Source: Anniella stebbinsi
Taxonomy: Eukaryota; Chordata; Lepidosauria; Squamata; Anniellidae
Assembly: GCA_029215795.1 (NCBI GenBank)
Contig: JARDYH010000003.1
Location: 18,206,001 to 18,270,000 of the forward strand
DNA length: 64,000 bases
Direction of reading: 5' to 3'
Positions 17,203 to 29,925 of this stretch are shown here, piece after piece. The translations under genes and the position numbers were made by a program. The number at the start of each line of letters is the position of its first letter. The stretch's first letter is position 1. The notes under the pieces are model-generated. The model was given only the letters and a program-made list of their open reading frames with translations. It made no database searches and was not told the DNA's origin.

Positions 17203-20200
17203 ATAAACATTATACAAATGCGAAAGATTATTCTTGTATGAAGCAGAGAGGAAACCTGCCACTGGGTCAGCCAAATTATATTGTTTCCAGTGCACTTTTG
17301 ATTGCTGCAGTATGTTCTCCTTGATGTAGAGTATCTCATAAACTAAAATTTATTGAGCTGTAGAGATGGCACCTACCTGAAGGCATGTTCTCAAAAGCAA
17401 ACCACAGAGGACAAATTCCAGAGGGGAAGCCACATCCCTTTTTATTGCTTTCAACAGAGTACGAGGCTTGTGATATCTTAAATAGGAACACCTGCATTGT
17501 CACAAAAGCTTATGCCATAATAAATGATGCCTTTTTAAAGGTGCCACAGGATTCTTTGTGGTTTTAACACAGATTATCTATTAATACGTAAGTGCGGCTA
17601 AAACACATGTCAGCCACTTCCTTCCTGCTTTTAATGAGTCAGGGCCAAACTATATATGAAAAGCCTTTGAAACTAGTCTTTGCATTGTGAGGAAATCCTG
17701 CACTGGCATGAAAGCAGGTTGTTTTCCCCACCCCTGCCCCCCAATACAAGTAACAGCTTTAGAAGAGAGATTTTCCTTACAACTGCAGCAGGAAAAGGAA
17801 GACCTAAAAACAATGTTAAATATAAAACATATCCCCCCATCCATACCTGCTGCTGTATGAATAGCCCTGAGTGTCTCACATCTAACCCCAACATACCATA
17901 GGGGTTTTGTAAAGAAAATAATAATTCAATGTCTTTAAACCCCTCCCCCCAACAACAGCCATTTTCCCTAGGCAAACATGAAAGGTTCAGAAGAGGCTTT
18001 TATTGTGCAAACACCTTACCTTGTTCACGGAATCCTCTAGCCCTATGCCCAACCCTCCCAAACACCCTCAGATACATTTCAGCTCAGTTCATTCCTTCAG
18101 AAAAGTTTAGGTCATCAATCTTAATGTTACCTCAGGGAAATATCTTTCTTGTGTACTTTATGTCTCTCTATGACACATTTGCTCAAGGGCAATTGGTGTA
18201 GAAAAATACATGTGCATGAATTTCCTCAGAAATGTTTACCTGGGGTGAGATGGATACCAAAAGATGTTGTCTTCTGCTGTGTTTTTACATCTGTGTTTTT
18301 TTCTTTTTGCACGGGTAGAGAAACATAGGTATAAAGCAAGACTAAAGACAAGGAAAATGGCCACCTCACCCTAGTGTTCCAATACATTCTCCTAGCCTTC
18401 AGCCTTCCAAGAGAGTTCAGAATCTTTCTGGAATCTATTTAGTATTATGATAGTGGTTTTCAACTACTTAAAATAAAGATCAACAAACTGGAGGCCCCAG
18501 AGCCAAATCTGACCTCTAAGTGACATCATCTCTTTGCCCCTCCCCCATCAACTCAGAGGCAAGAGACAGATTCTCTAGTAGTCCATGGGGATCATGGGAT
18601 GTGTCTGGAAGTTAGTTAGTCCTTTATCTTACATCTAAGTGTCTCCTTGTCAAAACTGGCTGCTAACCAAGAATCTGGAATCTAATGGTTGATTCTCATG
18701 TTACTTTTCTATACTTGGTGATTCATATTTTCTTAAGATGGGTCATGATTCTAATTCATGTGTCAGGAAACTCTTTGGCTTCCCATTGTGGAAGGGGAGG
18801 AGGCATATATTATGTGCTCTATGTTATGAGTATTGGTCTCAGGCAGGCAGCAAATGAACGGGAAAAAGCTAAGAATGTTGATGCACACCAACTCTAGAGC
18901 CCAGGTTGGAGCTACGCCCTCTACTTTTCTGTTTGCAGAATAGTCAAACTGGAATGTTCCATTGTATCTATGTACGTGCACAAACTCCTTGCACAATACA
19001 TCCCTGATTCAGTCTTGGGGGCAAGACTGTAGAGTCACAGATAGTGTGTACGGGTAATTGTGGTATAGCCCAACTCAAATGTTACATTCTGTATGTGCAG
19101 AAAGGATCAGTAGGGGTCTGTGTGAGCCTAAGACTCTTTCCTGATGTCACTGACGTTTCCCTCCATACAGGTAATGCCTGTCTAGGCCCTGAGTGATCCA
19201 GGTACAGCTCAGGTAGGTTATCTCCATCTCATCTTGGAAAGGTATTGAAGTTTGTAATGGCTTGAAGCAAAATGAAGTCAGTACAGTCTTCCTTGCATTT
19301 TGCCTCTTCTGACCATGCAAGTTAGGCTGTCGGTTTAAAACAAGGCTTGAAGAAATATCTCTAGAGTGTCAGGCAACAAACAAACAAAATGTTGTCTTAC
19401 AATTGCATTCCTATTAGGTAATGGAAAACTGAACTCTGATCATATGCCTACAATGATTATTTTCTTGTCAATTTTCAAGTGCCCAGGCACAAAGGAATCC
19501 TCAGACTTCAACGTCATTTCATCAGAGACCATCATCTCTTGAGGGTACATCTGTCCTCTCACCTTCTAGGCCTTGGGCATGTTCAGGGGATGAGGATGCT
19601 GAATCACCAATGAGCGTTGCTTTTCTGTGTGACCTGCAAACAACAAAGGGAGGCAACTGGCTGCTGCTTTAATCATTACTTTGGAGAGGTGACTCTCAAA
19701 GGTCACTATCATCTTGGATTGCCTGGATGTAGAATGCAGAATCTTAGCAGCAGGAGATGTAAAAATCCAACATAAGCCTCCAGTGCTTGCACAACCTGGA
19801 AAGCAGATTCAGATAAAAATCTTTTAAGGCATTTCTTATTGAATAAGTTGACAGAGGAGAAAGCCAGATGTGGTCAGGGATAAATTTACAGCCAGTGAGT
19901 TACAGCAGGAACAAAGCCTGACGAAATCTATGAAGTCTCTTGGAACAGCACTTATTGCTCACATACAGGAAAACTCGTAACAGGAACCTGCACTGTTACA
20001 AGTGGAACTGTGGCACTGGGAACACAGCTGGCCACTTGGAAAGGCATCAGTTGCAAAATATCACTTCTGAAGAAAGACACAGCTTGCTTACCATGCCCTG
20101 CAGCCTGGCATCCATGAATGAAAAGCTATTGATCTGAACTGCCAATATTCCAGGCACTGAAGAACTGTTGCACTGGCAAAGGGGGTTATGAACTTTTTAC

Positions 20201-21127
20201 GGTCCCTAGGCAGTGAGTTTGTTATGCAGAAAAAAAAAAAGTACACAGAACATGTGGTTTGTTAGCTGGGCTGCTGAAGGCAGAGCGGAGGCTGCTCCAC
20301 CCAACAGGCAACTAAGTGCAAAAGGAGATTAATAAGTACATTACAAATTCCTTTGGCTACCTTCTACAGTAGTTGATGTATTCTTAAGGTCCTAGGGCTT
20401 CAGCTCATTTAAAATCCACCTCCCTTGATCTGCAAGCCTTTCCTATAATTTAAATGCTTGTGTGTTGGTTACACGTTTTCCAGTAGAGAAAAAACCATGT
20501 TCAGAGCACTTCCCTTTTATATTTCCTTGGCCCTGTTGACTCTTACTTCAAATGAAGTTCTGAGCTGCCATGCCAGTTTTTCCTTTTTTGCTCCCACATA
20601 CCCTGCAAGGAGCAGCTAGGAGCAGCTAAGTCATTATACTAGTGTTATGGATGAGGAGCTAAGACTGCATATCTACATTTCAACTAGATTGGCTGAAATG
20701 GGAGATCCAATGTGCTGGGGCACTATATACCTCCCCCCCCAACAAATAGGTTTATAATGAATTCCCAATCACAGTTGCATAGATCTTAAAACAGAACCTG
20801 TTTGAAAGGAACCACATTGTACAATGCAGGTTTTTCTCTGGTTCCTCTGCAGCAGGACTTATTTGTGGTACATCCTGGAAATGGCATTCAGGTCTCTTCT
20901 AGCCTAATAATTCTTCTCCCTAATTCAAAAGGACTTGTAAAGGAAAGCTACATCTGGTGACAATAAAACAATGTGTTTTTAATCAATGACGAAAATGACT
21001 GTAGTTGCTATCCCATAGTCCCTTGCACTGAATAAAAGATTAAGGATCTTACGCAAGAGGCTATTCCACTTTACTGCAGAAGTATTAGCACTATATCTTC
21101 CAGATATTATAAGGCAGAGAGCAATGG
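17203..21127. other. Intergenic DNA; no gene recognised
   Basis: Contains scattered short open frames without family resemblance and a dispersed-repeat trace at 17500-17560 (AAAAGCTTATGCCATAATAA, AAAGGTGCCACAGGATTCTT). Nothing else could be supported. Confidence 0.35.
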
Positions 21128-21640
21128 GAATGGTCATAGCTCAGTGGTAGAGAACATCTTTTACATGATGAAGGTTCCAGATTCAATTGCTGGCTTCTTC
21201 ATGTAGGGCTATGAAAGAATCTGGCTTGAAACCTTGGACAGCCATTGACAGCCAGTGACTTGATTCGTGCAACATGATAGCCCACACTCAAGGGTGGAGT
21301 GTGGGTTATCAGTGAACTGTGTGTTGTTGTTGAAATGTTAGTTATTGTTGTTTGAACCCAGCCACAATAACAAACCATGGTTGGTTAACCAACAACCCAA
21401 ATCTCACAACCCAACAACCATGGGTTCTCTTCATGGTTTGTTTGTGGTTTAACAAACCATGGTTTGTTAGAATAACTGGGTTCAGACAACACAATAACCC
21501 ACTCTTCAACAACAACCCACACTCAACCCATACTCAACCCTTGAGTCCAGGCTTTTGTGTTGTCTGAACCCAGCCAGTGTCAACAATACTGCGCTAGATG
21601 GAGCATAAGCCAGCTTCCTATGATCTAAATCTATTTCTGA
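21128..21640 (+). mobile_element. tRNA-derived SINE split by a MITE
   Basis: TAGCTCAGTGGTAGAG (A box) at about 21138 and GGTTCCAGATTCAAT (B box) near 21172 are a tRNA-like RNA polymerase III promoter. The body continues to GACAGCCAGTG at 21257 and resumes at 21580 with CAACAATACTGCGCTAGATG, the normal 3' half. The gap is filled by the element at 21258-21573. Confidence 0.8.
21258..21573. mobile_element. MITE of the TTCGGAC-terminus family inserted in a SINE
   Basis: Left end GATTCGTGCAACATGATAGC, right end TTGTGTTGTCTGAACCCAGC (reverse complement GGGTTCAGACAACACAA). Flanked by CCAGTGA and CCAGTGT. The interior is full of nested inverted copies of AACAAACCATGG and CAACAACCCA, so it can fold extensively. 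No coding capacity. Confidence 0.75.
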
Positions 21641-21701
21641 ATCTTCCAGCAGGACTTTCTCCCTGAATTGGTCAAATATGAACTTTTCAGGTAATAGAGG
21701 G

Positions 21702-21850
21702 CAGTAGCTCAGTAGTAGATCTTTGTCCCAGGACCATTTCTCAGCATCTCAAATTAAAAAGGTCTCAGGTAGCAGGAGATGTGAAAGACCCCTGGCTGAG
21801 ACATTGGAAAGCCACTGCCAGTCAGAGTAGACACACTGGGATTTGTTCAG
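21702..21850 (+). mobile_element. tRNA-derived SINE, second copy
   Basis: GGCAGTAGCTCAGTAGTAGA (A-box region) followed by GTGAAAGACCCCTGGCTGAG and CACTGCCAGTCAGAGTAGAC, colinear with the split copy at 21128. The B box is poorly preserved. It ends around 21850. Confidence 0.7.
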
Positions 21851-24061
21851 TTCATAGAGGAGATGAAAGACACAGAGACCAGGAACAGCTGTTATTTTAA
21901 GAACATACTTTATACAAAATAACAAATTCTTATGGAAATAAAATCTACAGATCTCCAAGGATCAAACTTTTTTTCTTAAAAAAGGATCCTTAAAAAAAAT
22001 ACCCAAGCACACAATATTAAAACTAACTACTGAGGTAACTGTCGCTCTCAGGGAATCAAGGGAATCAGTAGACCAAGACAAAATATACACAATATAAAAA
22101 TAAATAGCATTCCCCTTTCCAGTATTGACCAGAAGAGTTCAAACCTAGCTCTTCGCAGCAGCAAAAGAGTAGAGGAAAGGATCCCTGATGCTGTGCTCCA
22201 TGGGCAGGGAAAATGACTAGGGCTTTTCAGGAGCAGCAGAAAAGGCAGCCACGTGAGGTACCTGAGCCCCAGTTAGGGAAAATAGAGAAGCACAAGGGTA
22301 AGAATTTGATCAGTCACTCTTAAATCAGATGTTAACTCTCCAAACGATGGGCTCTCTTGACAGTAGCTTCCTGAATACAAAATGTTCATTCTGCTGTGGC
22401 GTGGAAGATTCACGCCGGTTCCCTTTCAAAACCTCATTGAGTTCATTTATCCAACCAAACACCGCCGTGCACAGCCCAGAACATGTCAGATTCCTCCCAG
22501 AGTTTATCAGTAATATATTTTCACAGCTTGATGTTGAGAAGCCTCTTACAGCAGTGGCTCACATTCCTGTTGATCAGTAGATGTTCCAGCTGTTCTGACA
22601 GAGACCAGGATCCAACTTGCAAGACCTCCAGACAGACATATATCAACCCCAAATCAGCCTTCACCCAGAGGAATGTTATCTCTTCTCCTTATGCCCACCC
22701 CAAATAGGCAAATTACATTCTTTACAATCTTAATTACAATAATACAGTCCCTCCCAACCCACACCCCAGATGACAAAAATCACAAAGTTTCAGAAATGAT
22801 TGAGATTGGCAAATAATTGTCAAAGCTCAACCACTTGAATTAAAGAATCAGAGGATTCTCAGAAATTCTTAAGATCACAGTCAAATATATTCTCCAGCAA
22901 CGTGTTGGCTTCTTTTGCATGACACTCAGTGGTGCAAAAAAAAAAAAAAAAAGCTGGGTGGTAGAAAAACCATGGAGGAAGGATGCTTAAACAAAAATAT
23001 TAGAGGAGCCAGACAGGAGAAACCCATTTCCTGATCTCTACCACAATTCCAAGCGTCAGTTGCCAGACCCAATTTTTAGGCACCAGTAACTCCTGGATTC
23101 TTTGCACCCATGCCACACAGTCCTATGATATACTTCTTACTTAAACTTCCCATGTAATTAGAGAACCGGGAAAAAGCAGTCACTGTCATGATTTTATTGC
23201 TAAATGATTCTGTTAGGCTGTAGCGTGCATGGAAGAGTGAAGCACAAGTATAAGCAGGTCCATAGAGCACATGGCTTGCTATTAAACCTAACTTGCAATT
23301 ATATCTGCAGGAGGGAGAAGTCAGCACCATAACATTTGGAAGCCCATGTTTAGTTTCAGTGAAGTTGACTGCTGAGAGGAGATTCTTTGTGTAGCAGTGA
23401 CACCTGGTGGTCTGTTAAAAGCATGGCTAAACCTAGAGAACTGCTCCGATTTATGGTAGCACTGGTCATCTAGTGCTAAGAGGAATTCCTTGAGGTTCTC
23501 CATAACTTGGACTCAGTAGATCCTGCATATCTCTGGCCACAGAACACATGCAGCAATTTGGCAGCCTTTGCTAATTCTCTAATAAGCACCTGGTATGCTG
23601 CCAATGCTAAACAATAACTTAATAGCGATAGTCACACAGTTTGACAATACAAAGAATTCCTGCAGAATCTTGCCAGAAGACATACGATACCAAAACACTA
23701 GGACCTGCCAAGTGCGTCTAGCTTCCCATTCATGACAGCCAACATTCCCACTGTGCTCTTGCTCATCAGCATCTGAATCCTTGTCAAGAAGCATTCATGT
23801 CACAGTAAAAGCATATTTTTGATACACATTTTATCAGTAGGAACTCCTTTTGTTACTCCGCTGCCAGTTAGTGTTTTTCTTTCTCTGGCCCAAACATTCA
23901 TCACCAGGATCCAAAATTGCGTCTGGCCATGATAGTTAGCCAAGGTTAGTTAGTGGCTGCTTGCCTGCCAACGACCCTGACGTGGGGAGGGCACAATCTT
24001 GTCTCTGACATGCTAGACTTAAGAAAAGACCCCAAAGCAGCAGAAAGTCTTTTCTTCCAGA
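21851..24061. other. Intergenic DNA; nothing recognised apart from an A-run
   Basis: An A17 run lies at 22936-22952. Short open frames at 22329-22707 and 23076-23503 show no family resemblance. Confidence 0.35.
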
Positions 24062-24069
24062 CACTAGAG

Positions 24070-24202
24070 CAAGGGGGGACTTGTGGCCATCAAGGTATTT
24101 TGGCCTACAACTTCCAGCAACCTTAGCAAGCATAGCCAAGGGTGAGGGATAAGGGGAGCTGTAGGCCAAAAGATCTGGAGGGCCACAAGTTACCCACGAC
24201 TG
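24070..24202. mobile_element. hAT-like MITE with 8-bp target duplication
   Basis: Inverted ends: ACTTGTGGCCATCAAG after 24079, and its partner CTGGAGGGCCACAAGT before 24191. Outer ends are CAAGGGGGGAC and CCCACGACTG. Flanked by CACTAGAG (24062-24069) and CTCTAGAG (24203-24210), 7 of 8 identical. The inner parts (TTTGGCCTACAACTTCC and its inverse) also pair. Confidence 0.85.
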
Positions 24203-24210
24203 CTCTAGAG

Positions 24211-24817
24211 AAAGGTAGGAGACTTGTGCCTGCAGTCCTGCCAGACTTCAGTAGTGCTGTTGATGTTTCTCAGAGTCTCTGAAGTCTAATGAGATTGCAA
24301 GGACAAGCCTCGCTACCATCTCTCACTTTGCACTCACCATTTAAAAAGCATGTTCGCCACTGGTGGGTACAATTGTGCAATTGTGGAGACCTGCTCACCA
24401 CCAGTCCCGAAAACCAACTTTTGGGTTTTGATTTGAAATCTCATCTCTTCCATTTCCACATTACTAACAGGATTAATTTGGGTATTCCATTTTCTTACTT
24501 GCTTCTATGTATCTATCCCTACTTGTTCTTCAGAGCACTGGCTATTCGGATATTACCACATCCTCTCTTCAGCTGCTGCCTCCTCATTTCACCACTGTAA
24601 ATTTAGGCACGAGTATAGGAAAAGTTATTCCAGAACCAGTGCCTATTTTCTCAGGGAGGAGAGTATCAAATAGTAGTGAAGAAAAGCATTTTCTTTAGAC
24701 AATATTGAATAGTATTGAATAGTGTAGTAAAAGTGTAGACTAAAAACAGATGCTCCACCCAAATACAGGGGTGGATGGGGGCTCCTTACCTTTTGTGTCA
24801 GGCCTCTTACCTAAAGT
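24211..24817. other. Intergenic DNA; nothing recognised
   Basis: Two overlapping open frames (24289-24600 and 24507-24698) without family resemblance. Confidence 0.35.
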
Positions 24818-24818
24818 A

Positions 24819-25590
24819 GGCTGACCATATGAAAAGGAGGACAGGGCTCATGTAACTTTAACAGTTGTAGAGAAAAGGGAATTTCAGCCAGTGTCATTTG
24901 TATGCAATTAGTTCCTGGTGATATTCCCTCTTCATCACAACAGTTAAAGGTGCAGGCACTATACTAGAGTGACCATATACAAAAGAAGGCAGGGCCCCTG
25001 CAACTTTAAGTGTTGTGATGAAGAGGGAATTTCACCAGGAACTAATTGCATACAAATGGCACTGGCTGAAATTTATTTATTTATTTATTACATTTGTATA
25101 CCGCCCCATAGCCGAAGCTCTCTGGGCGGTTTACATAGGATTAAAAACAATTAAAAACAATATACAAAAATTAAAACAGCAAAAACATACAACATACACA
25201 CAATCTGTACACTTAAAACCCACTTCAACACTTCAAAAAACTACAAAAACAAAACAAAACAAAACAAACCCAGGCTCCTCAGATATTGCCAAGTGCCTGA
25301 GAGAAGAGGAAAGTCTTGACCTGGCGCCGAAAAGATAACAATGTTGGCGCCAGGCGGGCCTCGTCGGGGAGATCGTTCCACAATTGGGGAGCCACCACAG
25401 AGAAGGCCCTCTCTCTTGTTGCCGACCTCCGAGCTTCCCTCGGAGGAAGCACTCGGAGGAGGGCCTTAGATGTTGAACGTAGTGTTCGGGTAGGTTCATG
25501 TCGGGAAAGGCGTTCCATCAATTCCCTTTTCTCTACAACTGTTAAAGTTACATGAGCCCTGTCCTCCTTTTCAGATGGTCAGCCTAACCT
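24819..25590. mobile_element. TA-flanked foldback MITE, copy 3, split by an L2-derived unit
   Basis: Starts TA|GGCTGACCATATGAAAAG at about 24817 and ends CAGATGGTCAGCC|TA near 25587. The right arm is interrupted after GGCTGAAATT at 25073 and resumes with ATTCCCTTTTCTCTACAACT at 25521. The host must be older than the insert. Confidence 0.88.
25074..25519 (-). mobile_element. 446-bp L2-derived 3' unit inserted in a MITE
   Basis: In reverse it begins GATGGAACGCCTTTCCCGAC, codes the last ~77 residues of an L2 ORF2 ([20 protein letters not shown], then [20 protein letters not shown] and [12 protein letters not shown]), then the 3' UTR with AAACCGCCCAGAGAGCTTCG and GGGGCGGTATACAAATGTAA and an (AAAT)n tail. 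Flanked by AATT at 25070-25073 and 25520-25523, a probable target duplication. Almost identical to 36369-36817, including the starting base. Confidence 0.9.
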
Positions 25591-28500
25591 AAAGCTTTTA
25601 GAAGGCTACAAAAGAACATAATTTGGCTAAAACTGGGAGGCGGCCAGGGGTGCGGGCTTGTGGATTCCATTAAGGGGTTCCTTACCTTTTCTCCTGTAAT
25701 TTGAGCACTGGTGCCAAACCTCTGGGAATAATGTCCTGTAGCAACATGCTATTATCCAGAGGTGAATCTGATCCACCAATGATTTGCTACACATCCATCC
25801 TCTCAGCAATTCCTTTTAGATTAGCATTATTGGGGAATATTGCTTCAGGATACATATGTCTGGCTGCTGGGAGCGGGGATAGAAAAATAGGTGTATCCCA
25901 CAGGAATATAAAATGATTGAACCTATTATCATGGAGAAAAGTCTTTAATTAATCAGAGGCACATTAGTTTTCTGTCAACATGCGTGGCATACTGAAATAT
26001 ATGGGAAATAAACATTTTTCACTGATAAAAAAAATCCAGTGCTGCTGGAAGAAAACTTTAGTTCCCTCACACAAAGATATCAACTACTTTTCCTTCTAAG
26101 TACAAGGTCTTATACCCCATTTCTGCTTCAAGAAAGAGGAGAATTTCACTAGGTAGGTTGTATTGTGACATGGAAGAAAAAAACATATAACTCTGTAGTA
26201 AAACAATGCTAATTCATACATAAAGGCAATATTGGAATGCTACTAAAGGAAGAAAACACTGCCTACCTCCACAGAATTTACTAAACTGTCAGTCTTTGAA
26301 AGCAGGCAAATCCTGTTTTTACAGTTACTGCCACTCTCCAGTCAAAGGAAACTGCCTTACCCTTGGTTCTATTTCAACAACCCATCTTCAAACCTACAAT
26401 TTAGAGGCTCATTAAATAGACAACCACTTTTTGACACTAGTCAAACTATTAATGTACCACTTTTATTTTCTGTATCGTTCTCAGTAGGAGAATTACCATT
26501 ATTGAGAAGGACTTACTACCAGGAGTAAAACAAGTTATACACCTAAGAGTATTTTATTGTTATTAATTAATGCCAGCCAATGATGGGTGGTAATTAATAC
26601 CTGCCAATGGTGGTTTTAAAACTCCTAAGTAGTTGTTGTATTTCTATGAGGGAAAACAAAAAAAATCAAAAACAAAATACACAATATTCAAGTAGTGTTT
26701 ACATGATTAATATATAGCACCCACCCCATTTCTCCAATGGTTGGGAGAGAAGTATATAGGTTTGTTATGTGCCAGCAATTTTTATTTTTGTTTTCAAAAA
26801 GTTCCTTCTGCATGGAAGACAAGAGTCCTGCAGCATTGGAATGTGCTATACCCCATCTGTATATTAAGCAGATTCAGATGGGTAGGAGTGAGACGGTTAT
26901 TGCTAGATGACTCCTTCAGTACAATAAGCACAAGCTTTGAAGCCCATTATCAGACAATCTGCAGCTGTGCTACACATCTATCTCAGCCATACAAAAGACT
27001 CACATACTTACTATTCAACCTTATTATTCAACCACTAATGTCAAAAGCATCACAGCAGACACTGGAAAATAGCAAAAGCTTTCCATCAAGTTTTAAAAGG
27101 AATAAAACCAAGACCCTATTGCAGTGCCTCCCTAAGAGCCCAAAACAGCCACATGTTTACAGAGACTAGAGGCTACTCCAATATGCCATGCCCATGGAGG
27201 CGATTTTAAGTCCATCCTAACAAGCACATTGTGGCATAAACTTCCACAGGCAAAAAATTGCTTCATGGTTCTGATGAAGTTGGCTTGTTGCTTTCAAGAC
27301 ATTTCCCATCACAACCAGTTAGCCTGTAAAGTGCCACAACATTAGTTGTATTTTTGTTTCAAAGACTAAAATGGCTATGCACCTGTATAAGGAATAGCAA
27401 TTTCTCTTGCATGTTCTGTGAAGTTATTAGACAATGGATTGGAAGAGATGAAGGAGAAAAGCAGGACTATGTAAACCCTCAAGTAATATTTAGTTATAAC
27501 CACAGATATGACCCCTTTGAATTTTATACCAAATTGTTATGGCAATGGCCAGTGACTTTATAGAAAGAGGCTATTTGTCTGGACTAAAGTTCATAGCAAT
27601 TAGTGAAACAACAAATATAAATTAATGTTGGGGGAGGCAGATGAGAGGAAAATGTTGTTTGAAAGAAAGGACATTCAGGGTCTAGGTGCCAATACCTGTA
27701 TCTTTCAATAGGAAAATTACTATCAATGTAGATTTATGAGCTACATGCTTACCAGGGGTGCTGCCCTGTCTTAACTGTATTAGATCAGCTGGACTAGCCA
27801 TGAGAGATGTGGCTGTGAGACTATTTATTTCTTACTTGGCCTTGGATTTGTACTAGTAGTGAGACTGAGAGCAAGTATCTAGCTCACACACTCCCTTTCC
27901 TTGCTTGTATAAACACCCATTCCTTTTACCATAGGTAAAACTTCACAGAGGAATTCAAACGATCATGGGATCTTCTCTGTTCAGCCACAAATTTATGCAC
28001 AGTGAGAGGAGGTAGGGAGCACTTGTCTTAAAGCCTATTTCCAACCTCACCCAAGCACAATCCAAGTAACAAATGGACAGGCCTATGGCATCCATTACCA
28101 AAATATAACAGTATCTGGGGAAAATGTTTGTGCTCCTAATAAATTTGCATCCAGGCCTATCTAGAACCACAGTTTCACGCAAGACAAATCAGAGCACCAC
28201 ATTACATCATCCTATGTGTAACTGGGAGCCTTGTTTCTTCTTGTCACAATAATTTCTAGACTGCTTTTTAGACCTGTTAAGCTCCTGTATACCAGTGTCA
28301 CATATTCTGTATAAGAACTCTTTATGTAGTTCTGTACAGGCCTGTGATACCCTCGGTGTCCTTTGTCCCTAGTTCTGTTAACTCCATATAGATTGGCCAA
28401 TACATCAACCTCACGTGCAATAATATTTCCTGTTCTTGCCCCCACAATCTAAGCTCTGTCATCAGACAGTTTGGTCTATTTGGCAGGTTCCCTATATAGA

Positions 28501-29750
28501 CAAAATATTTGTTGCTGAAGTCCCAAATATATAATATTTGCAACTCAGTAGAGGTTTGGGCTTGTTATAAGTCCCATGGCATTACCAGTTGTAAAATGGG
28601 CTATTCTAATACAAGGTGATTTCTTTTTCATCTCTCTTAGCTTATATGCTTCAATGTTTGCATATAGGATTAAAGCTTATCCTTATCCTTCCCCTAGAAA
28701 TATTTTTTGCATCCTACTATACCAGATGGCTTAAATGTAAGGGAAGGAGCTCTATTTCTGCATTGTTCTCATGGGACCATGAGCCAAATTACGCTGAGAC
28801 CAAATGGTTCAATATTCATTTTCTCTTTCTCTTATCCTAATGTTATAGTAGTACCTCTGTATAAAGATACCTCTGTAAGAATCTCTTCTGTCCCAGTATA
28901 TTAGGGACTAAGGTTTTGATGCTTATTGTCATACTGATGATTCCCTGTCAGGAAATGGTTAAGAAAAGGCTGCTACAGTCCCACACAAAATTTTGAATGT
29001 TCTTGAAGTTCCAGTTCCTGATTTCCTTGTTCCTTGTTAACAGCAGGAACTGGCAGTGCATACAATCCATGGTTAAGAGAGGGGAACACTGTGATTTCTG
29101 TTGAACGATCCCTGTGACTCAGTTCCAGACCACTGATAGCTGATGTTGATTAAAAAAAGAAATCTCAAAAAGTTCCACTATTCCCCGCATCCACTCTCCC
29201 CTGAAGGATTTCAGTGTGACATGATTGTAAACAGTTTATGATAATCCCAGTGCTATGCCAACAACATTTTGGGCCTACCACTCCCAGCCTAATAATGTAC
29301 AATACATTCACCAACAGAAAGGTACTTTTTAAAAAAGGCAACAGGTTAAAAATATGTAAACTGGATTCCATTCCAAACACACATATTAATACAAGTATTT
29401 CCATAGTCTCCTATCTTTCACCCTGAAAAATATACCTGAGTTTTAGCAGTTCATGAAATTTTCAAGTCCTTCAAGCAGAGCCCCTTTAAACTCTGAATGA
29501 AACCAAAGTTTCTGGTCAGAAACAAGTCACAAGTTTGAGATGCTCCCTCTGTGTCATTGTGAAAGCCCTATGGCTGGCTCAGATTCAGGACAATTCCTTG
29601 TTAACAGAAAGCCACCAAGGCACTGTAATCCACCAGACCTTGGAAGACAAATGCCACTGGGAAAGAAGATGAGGATAGACAGCATGTTCCCCTTTGTCCT
29701 TATCCAGTCACATGTGGCTCTCATCTTCTTTGAATCCTTCTATTCTTAGA
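25591..29750. other. Intergenic DNA downstream of CECR2; would include its 3' UTR if the proposed terminal exon is right
   Basis: AT-rich. A 142-codon plus-strand frame at 26741-27169 shows no family features. TTCTGATGAAGTTGGCTTGT at about 27270 with AAAGTGCCACAACATTAGTT near 27330 is a dispersed repeat known across amniotes. No gene could be supported. Confidence 0.3.
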
Positions 29751-29756
29751 CTAGCT
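29751..29756 (-). CDS. CECR2: CECR2 candidate terminal coding exon (Ser-stop)
   Basis: On the minus strand a T-rich tract (CCTTTTTGTTTATTCTTTACTAG) ends at 29757 and is followed by AGC TAG. Joined to the donor at 31020 in phase 0 it would end the protein ...LPLDQS, the C-terminus known for human CECR2. It is the nearest such site I found downstream, but a Ser-stop after an AG can occur by chance several times in 20 kb. The 3' UTR would extend to lower coordinates. Confidence 0.35.
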   Translation of the reverse strand, partial: S

Positions 29757-29842
29757 CTAGTAAAGAATAAACAAAAAGGTGATCATTACTTGTTTCAATA
29801 GGACTTAAAAAAAAGAATATGTGAAAGCCAACGGTCAATTCT

Positions 29843-29925
29843 GGTTCAATGTTTTTAATTTTTGTGAACCACCCAGAGAGCTTCAACTATTGGGCAGTAT
29901 AGAAAAGTAATAAATAAATAAATCT
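29843..29925 (+). mobile_element. Old L2-type LINE 3' tail
   Basis: TTGTGAACCACCCAGAGAGC, TTGGGCAGTATAGAAAAGTA and an AATAAATAAATAAAT tail; a diverged version of the L2 3' end seen at 36750-36817. Confidence 0.65.

Noticed and set aside
21128..21200. A possible tRNA gene (A and B box present)
   Set aside because: The body continues as a SINE, no full cloverleaf is visible, and related copies occur in the window.
26741..27169. 142-codon plus-strand open frame
   Set aside because: No domain, no splice context, and codon use like noncoding AT-rich DNA.
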